Assembly (NCBI RefSeq): GCF_041381155.1
Contig: NC_091141.1
Span: 19,860,828 to 19,924,827, forward strand
Direction: 5' to 3'
DNA from: Argopecten irradians
Lineage: Eukaryota; Mollusca; Bivalvia; Pectinida; Pectinidae
Length of the DNA stretch: 64,000 nucleotides
In this document: piece by piece, positions 13,026-24,838 of the stretch
Numbering within the stretch: position 1 is the stretch's first letter
Layout of the letters: every line of letters starts with the position of its first letter
The notes under the pieces: model-generated
Told to the model about the DNA's origin: nothing
Database searches by the model: none
What the model saw: only the letters and a program-made list of their open reading frames with translations
Made by a program: the position numbers and the translations under genes

Positions 13026-14250
13026 ATATATTTACATAAATAAGTCTGCTTTTACGTCAAATTTAAAACGGTGATGGTTGCTAAGTTGGGTAACTACGGT
13101 AGTCAGGATGACCGAAGATATAGTTCCGATTGTTGAATGTTATAGCTGCAGTTTCGTTTGAAATATAACAATGACACCTTTCAATTATTTTTAAAATATG
13201 TTTTTTTTTTCAATTTGATAATATATCAATAATGTCCATTTCGAATAAAAATTGAGATAACCGAGGCGGAACGACTACCGGTACGGTATCGTTGTCAGGG
13301 TAGTGATGCGGTCCGAAGTGGAGCGAACCGCCATATTTGATTTTCAACCGAGGAAAGTTACTGTGATATAGTCTATTGATGGTATGACCGTTGAGCTACT
13401 GAATGTTTGTCATGTATGTATAGGTCTACGAATACGATATAGACTAAATTCTTCATAGTCATGACTTTTATTTTATTGTACGGATGATAGACAAGTGTTT
13501 GCGTGAGTGTAGGCCTATTTTGAATGCTAACGGTGGTAACGCTGATGATACTGTTTCGGATAGGCTTCCTGTAATGTTTATTTTCTGGAAACCTGTATAT
13601 GATCTGTTAACCTATTGTTCGCTTAGATGCTCCAAGAATCATATTTAGGTGAAATGAGTGACCGTACACACATGTACTACTGAAGTAACTATGGAATTCC
13701 CCGAACATTCCTGAGGAAAGCCCTCCGGTTGTAGCCCGACCAGCAAATCATTTTGTTGTTTACTGCCGTTACAATGCTAGAACACATCTTTTGTTTTGAT
13801 GTCAAATAAATATTTAATTGGATCTAATAAAAACTCTTCATTGTTTTATTGAAATCCGTCAACTTATGACGCAAAATCTTATCGAAGCGTGAACTAGAAG
13901 TAGTCCGAACCTGTACTGCGTTTGTATTCATACGTCATTGCGATTACGTTAATTTGAACGCAACGCCCCTCCCATTGACTATATAGGGGCATATGTAAAT
14001 ATATTGAAAAGCAAATAGGTTCGAGCAGGTTTACCGCTGATCCACAAAACATGGCCATAAATCCACGCTACCGTTACCCGGAAGATGTTTCGCTAGTGTA
14101 ATTCTGTGGTATGTGACAGAGTGACGTTGATTATTTAAACCAACTATAACATATAGATTCTGAAATCATTTATTTAGACTGTGAAAACGATTTATAACTC
14201 TGTTCGTCCTCGGTAAATCGGATGCGCTACTCTCCCAAGGAAAAGCTTAA
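13026..14250. other. Upstream region of the right Ig gene
   Basis: No exon identified. A CpG-containing patch (about 13255-13345) includes ACCGGTACGG words like those in the island at 830-1365. Confidence 0.4.
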
Positions 14251-14258
14251 ATATATAA
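14251..14258 (+). promoter_or_regulatory. Possible TATA box of the right Ig gene
   Basis: ATATATAA lies 38-45 nt before the ATG at 14296. That would place transcription start roughly 10-15 nt before the start codon, a short but possible leader. Proposed from spacing only. Confidence 0.35.
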
Positions 14259-14295
14259 GTGCGATACAAAACTGACTAACTGGAGAGGTCTCAAA

Positions 14296-15953
14296 ATGAA
14301 CCTTCCTACAAATGTTTCTCACCCGGTAGTCCTGCTGCTATTTATGATACTCATCCTACCAGGGACTCTATCTCAAAGTAAGTAGTGTGTTTGTTTAGGA
14401 GATTTAGGATCTTAATATTGTATGAGAGGTGTGGTGTGTTTTTGTACAGTATGAAGTGTGTATTTTAGAGTACGAAGGGTGTATTTAAGAGTATGTATTG
14501 TATATTTTGGAGCATACAGTGTGTATTTTGGAGTATGAGGCGTGTATTTTAGAGTACGAAGTGTGTATTTTAGAGTATGAAGTGTGTATTTAATAGTATG
14601 AATTGTAGATTAAAGTATAAAGTGTGTATTTTGAGTATGAAGTGTGCATTTTGAGTATGAAGTGTTTCTTTTAGGGTATGGAGTGTTTAGTTTAGAGTAT
14701 AAAGTGTGTTTTTGGAGTAGAAAGTGAGTATTTTACAGTATGAAGTGTAGTTTACAGTATGCAGTGTATATTTTAGAGCATAAAATGTGTATTTCACGTT
14801 GATAAATCTTAGAGTGTACCTAATCCTTGTAACATTGAGAAGGAATTGAACACAATAAACGATTAGGTTAACATAATTAATTATGTTGAATTAGAGAAAT
14901 GTAAAGTTAGCACCGGATTCGGGATTCGGGATTCGAATAACAAATCCGGTGCCAACACTTTATTCGTTATTCAGTTTTCAATTTTAATAACGAATCCGGT
15001 ACCAGCACTTTATTCGTTATTCAGTAAAATATACAAAGACATCATTTAGAGACTTTAAAACCGTATAACACCTCTTTAGATCATTTTTCGATAATCAGTT
15101 TTAATAACGAATCCGGTGGTGGTATGTAAGTCGTACTGAGAAAAGAATAAGATGCCGGTACCTGATGCGTTATTCAGAATTGAAAACCGAATAACGAATA
15201 CGGTGCTGGACCGTTAAAAATTTTAATTGCTAAATGAATGTATTAATAACGAATCGTTTTAATTATTAAAACAACTATTCCATGCATTTCTACTTACTGA
15301 ACGTCTAAGAATAGCTACAATAGTTTGACAGTGCAAAAGCCTATATATAGTATCCAGTAGATGTTTCTATTAAACCATCTCTTGTTTTGATTTAATCTTT
15401 TACCAAAATTAAATATCTACAAATTCCTTCAGTAACCAAGTGGTGTTCTTATAAGAATGCTTATATTATTATTCCATAACACCGATACCCCTTATCATAT
15501 TATCTCAACTGTAAGACAAAGCCTTGTTGTAAACATTCAGTTGTTGCAACTGTCAACATATGCCATAGTCTGCCTTACTACCCAATATGTGGTATTATCA
15601 CGGTCAGCCTACAGTACGCCGTACATGTTTTAGTATTAGTACTTTATTTGTTGTGTTAGTATTTACTTTGTACTACAATAGGTGCTCCAACAGTACATGT
15701 AAGTATTGTCTACACTATCAAATCCGGGGTTAATTCAGTTACACTATCCTATACTGTGAATAATAATGAAAGAGCGCTGACTGGTGTAAGCTTGACACGA
15801 AATGGAGTTACTGTGCCAATAGATGGCACCAAGTACCAAAATGCGAACACTGGAACCCCCTCTCTTATCATTACTCGTGCTGATGATGGTACATATGTTT
15901 GTTGTGCTTCAAACAGTCAAAGGAACGATCTTACCGTGGTTTCAAGTTATTGA
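14296..15953 (+). CDS. Secreted single Ig-like domain protein (two exons)
   Basis: Exon 1 (14296-14377) encodes a 27-residue signal peptide with a hydrophobic core VVLLLFMILILPG, ending LSQ at phase 1 before GTAAGT. Exon 2 starts at 15682 after CTACAATAG in matching phase and stops at TGA 15951-15953, giving about 117 residues. The second half keeps the Ig signature ADDGTYVCC. The usual first cysteine is missing (VTLSYTV where VTLxCxV is expected) and so is the core tryptophan. The canonical intradomain disulphide therefore cannot form as usual; the doubled CC may pair differently. The signal exon is paralogous to that of the divergent gene at 3007-5427. A weak phase-1 GT (CAA|GTTATT) just before the stop could alternatively splice on. 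Confidence 0.68.
14440..14800 (+). repeat. ~21-bp minisatellite in the Ig gene intron
   Basis: Degenerate tandem copies of a unit close to 'gtgtattttagagtatgaa' run for about 17 repeats with frequent one- to three-base length changes. They lie inside the single intron, just after the signal-peptide exon. Confidence 0.75.
14905..15205. repeat. AATAACGAATCCGGT inverted and direct repeat cluster
   Basis: The words 'aataacgaatccggt' and 'ttattcgttattcag' alternate several times. Two near-identical tandem units of about 54 bp (around 14945-15030) are followed by looser copies to 15205. The words are partly complementary (gaataacgaat / attcgttattc), so the cluster can fold on itself. It lies in the Ig gene intron. 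Confidence 0.65.
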
Positions 15954-16860
15954 TATGTACAACCTCTATTTATTACACAACGTTTACCATCAATTTTGAC
16001 AAATAGTTTGAGTATGCAACATTTACTCCATTATTAAAAAGTACTTGTATTTAGATTGGGGTCTGGCTTGGCGATGCAGTTTTCCAGCGTCGTACTCGAA
16101 AATTGTACGTTTAGCTCTGGTTCTGAAGAAGGAAACACATTTACTAGACCAGCCAAATTTGAAATATTTCATTTAAAACATTTAGCAAACAGATTTATTT
16201 CAGGAATTCGGGGTTAAAGTATTTTAGACTGGTTATGTTTTGCAATTAGTTCAGTTTCTAACAAGTACAATGCTATAAATTAATAACAATTGGATTATTA
16301 GTGTGTGCTGATACGAGGGGTGTTCCAAAATAATGTCATCTGACCTCTGTTTTGTGAACATCATGACCTATGTACTCCAAACTGTCTGCTGACAGAGTGA
16401 TCAATGGAGCATAACACAGGTTCACATTTTCATAACCTGACTGACCTTGTTACAACGCTCATTGTTTATAACGCATCCATTACACTCTATGCAATATAAC
16501 TTAGAGCAGAACTTTAACATGCTATTGAAATTAGGGCCTACATATAAGGTAGGTCGTAAAACGATAGATATCACGGCAAAGCGTGCGACATTTATTGGGA
16601 AGGTATTAATTCTCGGACGTCTATTTGTTTTAGCACGTATCCGCACCGTCTATCATCGGTACACCGGAAATAGCTATACTCGAAGCGACAGCTCAAAAAT
16701 ACAGCATGACAGGGGATGATTCAGTCATTGTTTTAAAGCCACACTATACGTAACTATCAACAAAAAATAAAGTTAAAATTATCCCTAGATATTGATACTA
16801 TTTGTTTATAATGCTAAAATTAAGCTAAATCTAAAATATCTATTAATTGTTTCTAACTAG
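15954..16860. other. Intergenic between Ig gene and ballast-domain gene
   Basis: Mirrored 74- and 90-codon frames near 16420-16720 have no recognisable domain and no splice logic. No gene is supported. Confidence 0.45.
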
Positions 16861-16929
16861 TATTGGTGTAGTAAAAGTTGAAATCGCTGCATGTAAACAT
16901 GCCTTCCTTTGAATACGCCGTCATGGAAG

Positions 16930-17014
16930 TGACGATTGTTTCCGAACGGAAGTCGGAAAGTTCATGACCTATTCTCGTGAGAGTTCGGAAATTGTTTATC
17001 TGGGTCACGCCGCC
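16930..17014 (+). promoter_or_regulatory. Putative promoter / 5'UTR of the ballast-domain gene
   Basis: CGGAAGT (ETS-type core) occurs in 'gaacggaagtcggaaag' near 16945-16960, with another 'ttcggaaattg' near 16985. There is no TATA box. The ATG at 17015 sits in a good context, GCCGCCATGT. Confidence 0.35.
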
Positions 17015-20000
17015 ATGTCTACGGTAAGTGTGTTCATGTTTACATAGTTTGTATGTCATCCCTGTAGATTTAACATAAAACAACCATGGCTTTCATTCGT
17101 TTGTATTGTACTGACTGCGGAATTAAAGTTAACTTAGATTGTCCATATCCAATGAGGCCAGAAGCATCGTGGATATCGATGTTGAGCAGACGACTAAGCT
17201 TAGTAACAATCAACAGCTGATCAACGTATGGCCTAGATCAACGTTATGCTTATGTACAGTACCGCACTGTCAAAAATAAATGTCCCCACTGTCTTTACTT
17301 TTCTTTTTCATTTGTATGTACAGTAAGAAGTCATCATACTGACAGTAGTTCTAGAACCTGACAATTTTAGTGATCAAACACGTTAGCCTAGAGCTTACGC
17401 AAAATAATAACTGTTAGGCCGTATACTAACAATACTGGTGAGAATTGTGACGGTCATGCCCGTGTACAACAGCTGATTTTGTGTACTGTTTATCACAGCT
17501 GTGGGATGATTTGTTTGAAACTATACTAATGTTGGTCTAATTTATACTCAAGCTCGTCTGATACAGTAGACTATAATTACCGGTAGAGATTTAAATAGTA
17601 TACTGATAATAATGAGTAATAGTGTCCCATGTATGAATTTTTGTGTATCCCATATTACTTTTTTATTAGGCAAATGCAACATGCTCATGACTAATGTGTT
17701 AACGCTATATAGATCATATGTATAATGTATAATTAAAAATCGATAAAGTTAAAATAATAATCATTGATCACACCATTTATAAATAATTATATGTAGTACA
17801 GTGAGTGGGCATCATTACATATTTACAGATGACTATTAAAAATGAAATCTGTACTATAGGATGAAACTAAGATGTGCATGTTTAAAGGAATGTACATGCA
17901 TGTATATATTAATTGTCGCAGAAAAAAAGATGTATTTTAAATTTAAAAGTGAACTCCAGAGTCACTGACTGTGTGACTTTACTTGATATATAATTGAGTG
18001 ATTTTTCTAGTATAGTGTGATACATGTATATCATATTTAAAAGTAATAGATTGTTTAATGTTGCTTTCATTGTCAAAATGTCTTATAAAATTATCATTTC
18101 ATAGAGTACTTTAATTATCATGAATTTACAGACATCAGATAGCTTCATACATGATGACAGTGATGATGAATGGATGCCAGCTGCAGCAGTACACAGAGGG
18201 CAGAAGAGCGGACGAGGCAAAGGTAATTGGGTCTGGATTGATGCATATGGTATAGATATGGAATTTATTACACACAAGTGAGTTATTTTCTTAAAGTAAC
18301 ACAAAAGACACAAGCTTTAGCGAGTAGCGAGTGTCTTTTGTAACTCACTCATGTGTAATAAATTCCATATCCAATAATCTCGAGTGTGTGACATGTCTCT
18401 ACGTAGACACAATTAAATCATCTACAAGAATGCCAAAACAAGATAACGTTATTCGGCGAGATATGCAATAACACAACGTAATGTGGTAGAATTTTTTTTT
18501 ATCTGAAGATATCTATGAATGGTTGAAGGTATCACCTCAGACATTGATACACTGTAAACAAACCTTCTCTTCATGAACACATGATCATACTGTGTGGTGC
18601 AGGAACATTTGCAGCTTATGAATAACTCATAAATTATTATGAATGTTCATGAAATAGTTCATTCATCATTCTTCATTATGGTAACAGGTTTTAAGTTTGC
18701 ATGCATATTTTTTCAAACATTCAATAAGTTTTGATTAATTATCATGAATAGAAATTATCATGCATGAACATTTGTAAGTTATAAAAATCTATGCTTTATA
18801 TATAGGATTCATGAATGTTCATAAAGTATTTTTCTCAAAATTATTCATGAAATTTATTTAGTGAAATTGAAGAATATTAATGAATTATTCACAAACTTTC
18901 ATGGATTTATCATTATTGATAACAAACAGGGACTGTTAAACGAGGAAGAGGTGCCAGTGGAAGGGCAAGAGGCCGGGCGAGAGGTCGAGGTAGAGGAGGG
19001 AACAGATCTGTAGTGCTAGAAACTAGCCAATCAAGGGAAGAAAGAATGAAAGTAAGTATTTGTATTAAATTGTTCAATAATTATTACATGGTTTATGCAA
19101 TAATATTAGGTATGCTATTTATGATTTTATCCTTTTATAATTTAAACTACCTACACATGCTCATGTAAAGGTGAATATATTTTGACATGTATATGACAGA
19201 CTGACAGTATTGTAATTATATGACATGACAATCAAATCAATATTCTGCTGTTATATCCCAATATTTCCATTCGACTTTCAGTTTCCCGTTTGATCATTGT
19301 TTAACCAAATGGGCAATATCAGGCTATGAACTCCAATCTGGTCAAGCATAGGAATATTTAACTTTTCCGCCGTGTCACTGACAATGTGTACAATGTATAC
19401 TTACGCCTATACATAACGGTCAAATAATTTAAAAAGTGGTTTTAAAGTTGTGCGGTCTATGAAATCTAATAGTATCATCGTATTTTAAAAAAATTCTTCG
19501 CACCTCATTTGTTCGCTTGTTTCAAACCATTTTGTGTTGAACTCTATTCAGAAGTTGATGATATATAATGGCTGTTCCGTTTATTAAACTTGGTGATGTC
19601 AACAATAGCTAAAGCGGGGAATTGAAAGGATATACATGTATAGTTTTGAATTTGAATGATCATAATTGAAATATAAGTAATAAACTGTTACCAGATTCTA
19701 ACAGTTTATGGCTTAAATGTTCCAAAGTTGAGTTTCTCATACAAGATGTTTTCTGGTTATCCTTGTTATTGTAGCATAGAAAATATTTGCATAATATTTT
19801 AAAAAGTAAACCTACCAGGAATTATCATAGAACTTTATACAAAGATAGATAGGGTCCATAACTTAGATAGATCAAAACTAATACTGGTACCATATATATA
19901 AATATTTAACATTTGGACTGAAGTCTGATATCTTTTTAAACAGGCCCTTGTGCGGACCATGGATGAAGAGAGAGTAAGAGACACACTGACAAAAGCCATA

Positions 20001-20940
20001 AGTTTTCATCCTGGCCTAATCTTTGACATCATTGAGCCAATGGCACGTCAGTCTGGTGGATACCATCCATTTCATGGTTCCACACAAGTTGACTGGTGTG
20101 CATGCAGTAGATGCAGAGAAATGCCTACAGCAGCTGAGAGAGTTTGTTGTGGGAAATCAAAGGAAAACTGCATATCAACTCTTCCGGTATGGAGTTAAAT
20201 TGACTTGCAATATTCTATGTACAACATAAAATTACAAAAAATTCACCAATAACTGATTATTTCAGGTGCAAAACTTAAATTTCTCTGATTCTAATAAATA
20301 AGTCAGTTTCAACTATAAAATGTGTTTTATCAATTTTATCAATTCAAGTCTGCCTTGTATGAATTAAGTTGAAATTTGTGTTTGCACACCAGACTGAAGT
20401 CAATGGGACTGATTCATACACGATAACGTTTGTTCGGGACTAGTATCTCCAGTGGTGATAAAACGTAACTCTTTGTAATATTCCCGCTGAAATGACGTTA
20501 TCCTGCGATAATGTCATTTGACGTCATTCCATCACCAATAGAAACAATAGTCCCGCACAAACGTTATCGGGTATCCGTGGTACGTGAATGAGTCCCATTG
20601 ATTTTTGATACAACGTGTAGCACTTATATTATATTTTGAGTACTTTGATTTATTTTGATATAACTATGTATTTCAGGACTTCCAAGTATTGATACTTGAC
20701 GAAGCAGTGTTGTCACTTGCCAGGCTCTATAGACGTGATGTTCTTGTCCTCAACCAAGAAGTCGATGTGATGAAGGCAAATAGGCACCAAGGATATAGAC
20801 AGTTTATCCTTTGGCAGCATGGCCGACTTGGAGCTGGGAGCCGCAAGGTTATTCGAAGCTGCTGTGTTTGGAGAATAAGGGATACATACCCAGATGCATT
20901 TGGGCAGTACACTGGGTATATTCCAGGACGGTTGGCATAA
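17015..20940 (+). CDS. P2X7 ballast (intracellular C-terminal) domain protein
   Basis: Five coding exons join in phase: 17015-17023, 18132-18222, 18930-19051, 19944-20186, 20677-20940, ending TAA, for 242 residues. Residues 1-33 include an acidic patch (DDSDDE). Residues about 34-60 form an Arg/Gly-rich tract ([20 protein letters not shown]), likely nucleic-acid binding or nuclear. From about residue 75 to the end the sequence matches the P2X7 intracellular domain: [12 protein letters not shown], then CC and C, then the hallmark [13 protein letters not shown] and a [16 protein letters not shown] tail. In vertebrate P2X7 this domain binds zinc through clustered cysteines and binds guanine nucleotide. 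The P2X channel part is absent, as in other invertebrate ballast-only proteins. Function of stand-alone members is unknown. All splice sites are GT-AG. Confidence 0.9.
17024..18131 (+). other. Intron 1 of the ballast-domain gene
   Basis: Begins GTAAGT and ends AATTTACAG. AT-rich with no further exon seen. Confidence 0.6.
18254..18373. repeat. Fold-back element in intron 2 of the ballast-domain gene
   Basis: 'gatatggaatttattacaca' at 18254 is mirrored by 'tgtgtaataaattccatatc' ending at 18373. Inner arms acaaaagacac / gtgtcttttgt extend the stem, leaving a loop around 'aagctttagcgagtagcga'. A related loop word (ctttagcgtgacgagtgt) occurs in the fold-back at 30551-30736. Confidence 0.8.
18374..18929 (+). 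other. Rest of intron 2 of the ballast-domain gene
   Basis: AT-rich, with many 'ttcatgaa / ttattcatgaa' words between 18615 and 18905. No exon seen. Confidence 0.5.
20400..20601. repeat. Fold-back element in intron 4 of the ballast-domain gene
   Basis: Left arm 'tcaatgggact...cgataacgtttgt' (from 20400) is mirrored by 'acaaacgttatcg...agtcccattga' (to 20601). The arms are about 40-50 bp with mismatches around a central spacer that also contains GACGTCAT. Confidence 0.8.
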
Positions 20941-20949
20941 ATCTTAATG

Positions 20950-22175
20950 AATGTATAGTAAAGTAACTGCTAGTGAACATATGAGTGTAAAGTAACTTCT
21001 AGTGTACATTTCAGAAATAAATGTTATTTTTGTTGTTCAGTGGTTTATGAACGTCATTTTTTGACAGATATTTTAAATCACAAGCAGGACTTATTTGTGT
21101 AAATATGAGTGTAAAGTAACTACTTGTGTACATATGAGTGTAAAGTACATATGAGTGTAAAGTACCTATTTGTGAATATATAAGTGTAAAGTACCTATTT
21201 TTGTACACATGAGTGTAAAGTACCTATATGTGTATACATGAGTGTAAAGTACCTACATGTGTATTTATGAGTGTAAAGTACCTATATGTGTACATAGGAG
21301 TGTAAAGTACATACTTGTGTACATATGAGTGTAAAGTACATACTTGTGTAAATAAGTGTAAAGTACATACTTGTGTATATATAAGTGTAAAGTACCTACT
21401 TGTGTACATATGAGTGTAAAGTACATACTTGTGTACATATGAGTGTAAAGTACCTATATGTGTACATATGAGTGTAAAGTACATACTTGTGTACATATGA
21501 GTGTAAAGTACCTATATGTGTACATAGGAGTGTAAAGTACATACTTGTGTACATATGAGTGTAAAGTACATACTTGTGTAAATAAGTGTAAAGTATATAC
21601 TCGTGTTATATATGAGTGTAAAGTACCTATATGTGTACATATGAGTGTAAAGTACATACTTGTGTACATATGAGTGTAAAGTACCTATATGTGTACATGG
21701 GAGTGTAAAGTACATACTTGTGTACATATGAGTGTAAAGTACATACTTGTGTAAATAAGTGTAAAGTACATACTTGTGTATATATGAGTGTAAAGTACCT
21801 ATATGTGTACATATGAGTGTAAAGTACCTATATGTGTATACATGAGTGTAAAGTACCTACATGTGTATTTATGAGTGTAAAGTACCTATATGTGTACATA
21901 GGAGTGTAAAGTACATACTTGTGTACATATGAGTGTAAAGTACATACTTGTGTAAATAAGTGTAAAGTACATACTTGTGTATATATGAGTGTAAAGTACC
22001 TATATGTGTACATATGAGTGTAAAGTACCTATTTGTGTACATATTAGTGTAAAGTAACTGCTAGTGTATATTACTGATAGTCAACATATGAGTGTTACGA
22101 AACTGATAGTGAATATGTGAGTGTAAATAACTACATTTGAGTGTAAAGTAACTGTCAATGAGTGGATATAGTAAC
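20950..22175. repeat. 29-bp minisatellite after the ballast-domain gene
   Basis: The unit is close to 'acatatgagtgtaaagtac' plus 'ctatatgtgt' or 'atacttgtgt', 29 bp. The array is regular from about 21090 to 22060 (about 33 units) and decays at both sides. A block of several units, including a shortened one with 'gtaaataagtgtaaag', recurs at about 21290, 21520, 21700 and 21890, a higher-order repeat. Minus-strand open frames of the MYTS...FTLI type are translations of the repeat, not genes. Confidence 0.9.
21016..21021 (+). terminator. Candidate polyadenylation signal of the ballast-domain gene
   Basis: AATAAA lies 76 nt after the TAA at 20938-20940 and is the first such hexamer downstream. 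Confidence 0.45.
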
Positions 22176-22984
22176 TACTTATTTATTTAAGTTGATAGTG
22201 TACATATAGTAAAGGTTAATTAAGCACATAATAGTGGTTCATATACTATTTATAAAAAACAGAGACATCTGTTAGTAAGTTTTATACAATTTTAATTGTA
22301 TACATGTATGTCGATTTCTTCATAAATTTGATCAACTCTACCAAAAGTTGATACGTGATTGTCAAAGTTTCGCATTTATGATCTTTTTGTATTTTTTTTT
22401 GTTTTTTTTTTCAAAGATTTTCAAAATGCATACATTATATTAAGACATAACATCAACAATTTAAGAAAATTTACGACGATATATCAATCAGCATTTGACC
22501 TTTACTGATACTTCACAAAGTTTTCCTGTAGTTTTATACTAAACATACAAATTGTACTTACAAGAAATAGACCTTTTCTATAGATTAAGAGATTACAAAG
22601 ATTCATTGTGAATGAAAGAAAATACAAGAGTTTATTGGAATGCATCGGTCACTTGCTGCTTGGTATTTTCAGTCTATGCTTTCAACTTTAAGTATAAGAT
22701 CCAATAATCCAATTAATAATATATGTAGATTTCTAAAATTAAGCATAACACAAGTTAAATACCCAGGTATCAGGTCTTTAGGTCTCATAGCTATACTATT
22801 GACATGCAGTTGTTACAAAAAGCTTATTTGAGCCCTGTAATTTTGAATGAAGGTCAATGTAATTACATGTAATTAAATTATTTGGACATACTTTGAAGCC
22901 ATATAATTTGTGTTGAATTTTCTTTCAGTTCTAATAATGTATAAAGTTATTTTGTATCTAAACTAATGACAAGAAGTCATTTAA
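22176..22984. other. Intergenic, no gene seen
   Basis: AT-rich, with a poly-T tract near 22385-22410. Short frames lack any recognisable domain. Confidence 0.45.
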
Positions 22985-24600
22985 AAGTATTTTCCTATTT
23001 GATCCATGTGACCTTTCATTAAGAGTCACTAGTACATCATCAACCATTATTGATCATGTTTATGTAAATAATACTGACCTCATCTCATCTGTTCATGTAC
23101 CGTGTGTAACCATAAGTGATCATTATCCTGTATGTATAACAGTACGTCAGAATTTTACTGATGAAGAAAGAAAACCTTAGTTACAACATGACTATATCAA
23201 ATATAGATGTTTTAAAAAGTTTGTTGATGAATATTTCTTGGCAGATATTGGAAACTCTGATTTAGTTAGTATATTAAACACAACTGATCCAGATGAAGCA
23301 CTATCACATCTTTATAACGTAATGCTACAATTGTTGAACAAACATGCTCCCTTAAAATCAAAGAGAGTAAAAAGAAACAAACAGCCGGAATGGTATAATG
23401 AAGAAATATCAAAAGCTCGGAAATTAAGAGATCATTATCATAAAACAAAGAACTGGGAGAATTATAAGTATTGGAGGAACCGTACAAGTGCGCTGATTTT
23501 AAAATCTAAAAAATATCTTTTTAAAAATACTATCATTAAAAACAAGCCAAGCGCATTATTGTGGAATCATCTTAAATGTACAATGTATGTCTAAATGTCA
23601 GAATCATAACAATATTCCTAATCAACTGAAATGTGATAATGGTGTGATTATTTCGGATCAACAAGAGATTCTAGACAAAATAAATGCATAATTTGTAAAT
23701 GTTTCAAATCTAGTTGAATACAAAGAATTTGATTATGATCATGTGCAAATGGAAGAACATGCATCAAGGCTGATACCCTCTCAGAATCCTTTCTGCATTC
23801 CTTACATAAAATTAGAGGAAGTTGAATCATACATTAAAAAGCTTGATGAAACAAAATCAACTGGTATTGATGGAATAGGTCCAAGGGTTATAAAATTATG
23901 TAACGTTATTATTTCTCCCTATTTGACTTACATTATAAATTTAAGTTTATCAAAGTCTCGTTTTCCATCGTCTCTTAAAGAGGCAAGAGTGACACCATTA
24001 CAAATGGGTGGCGAAAAATACAATCTTGATAATTACAGACCTATATCTATATTACCAACTTTTTCAAAAATATTTGAAAACATGTTATACATCATCTTTA
24101 TAAATATCTTGTAAAATACAAACTTTTACATGCTGCACAGTCAGGTTTTAGGGCTAAACATTCATGTCAGACAGCCCTAGCCTATTTGATTGATAGATGG
24201 ATTGATTGCATAGATAAAAACGAAATGGTAGGAGCAATATTTATAGATTTTAGGAAGGCTTTTGACTTAGTAGATCATAATATACTTCTTCACAAGTTAA
24301 AATATTTAAATATTTCACCATCAAGTATTAGTTGGTTTGCTTCATACTTATGTGGCAGAGTTCAAAAAGTTCAGTATAGAAATCGCTCCTCCATCACCTG
24401 AATTCATAAAATCGTGAGCTCCACAAGGATCAATACTGGGTCCTTTATTGTTTATAATTTATGTAAATGATATGCCGCTATATGTGAAAAATTGTCAAAT
24501 AGATATGTATGCAGATGACAGTACTATGCATGTAAAGGGTATTGACTATACTAGTGTTACATGTCAACTACAAGAAAACTTGAATCAAATCCCATATACG
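22985..24600 (+). pseudogene. Dead non-LTR retrotransposon (jockey/CR1-like) fragment
   Basis: The 5' part reads as the end of an AP-type endonuclease (IIDHVYVNN ... ISDHYPV, about 23040-23140). A linker frame follows at 23238-23594, then reverse transcriptase: 'LDETKSTGIDGIGPRVIKL' (from about 23845), 'NYRPISILPTFSKIFE' (24031), motif A FIDFRKAFDLVDHNIL (24240), motif B APQGSILGPLLFIIY (24418) and motif C YADDSTM (about 24510). Stop codons at several points and frame changes between blocks show it is inactive. Both the 5' end and the end after the fingers-palm region are missing. It lies between two convergent genes. Confidence 0.85.
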
Positions 24601-24832
24601 TTCGTCATTTTGAACGAGATATAACCTTGAAATTGGTCATTATACATTATATATACCTGAGAGCATGCTCTATCATATGCAGCCTTCTAAACATTTCTAA
24701 TGTAATTTCGTTTCTGACCTTTGTTTGACCACATTTTACCCCATAATAAACTCTTGACCTTGACATAAATTTCTAATAACATGAAGTAAGTGTTGCAAGC
24801 AGTAGTGGGCCCTTAACAATAGATATACAGGA

Positions 24833-24838
24833 TTTATT
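24833..24838 (-). terminator. AATAAA overlapping the stop of the DDE gene
   Basis: The last codons read AAA TAA ATCC on the minus strand, so AATAAA overlaps the TAA stop. It could act as a polyadenylation signal with a very short 3'UTR, but this may be chance. Confidence 0.25.

Noticed and set aside
16313-16332. Possible mariner-type terminal repeat (tacgaggggtgttccaaaat)
   Set aside because: It resembles some mariner ends, but no inverted partner and no transposase remnant was found nearby.
16422-16719. Overlapping 74- and 90-codon ORFs on both strands
   Set aside because: No domain, no splice signals and mirrored openness suggest chance.
21224-22013. Minus-strand ORFs repeating MYTS..YFTLICT
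   Set aside because: Translations of the 29-bp minisatellite on the non-coding strand.
21090-22060. CRISPR-like array
   Set aside because: Repeats are contiguous with no unique spacers, in a eukaryotic context.
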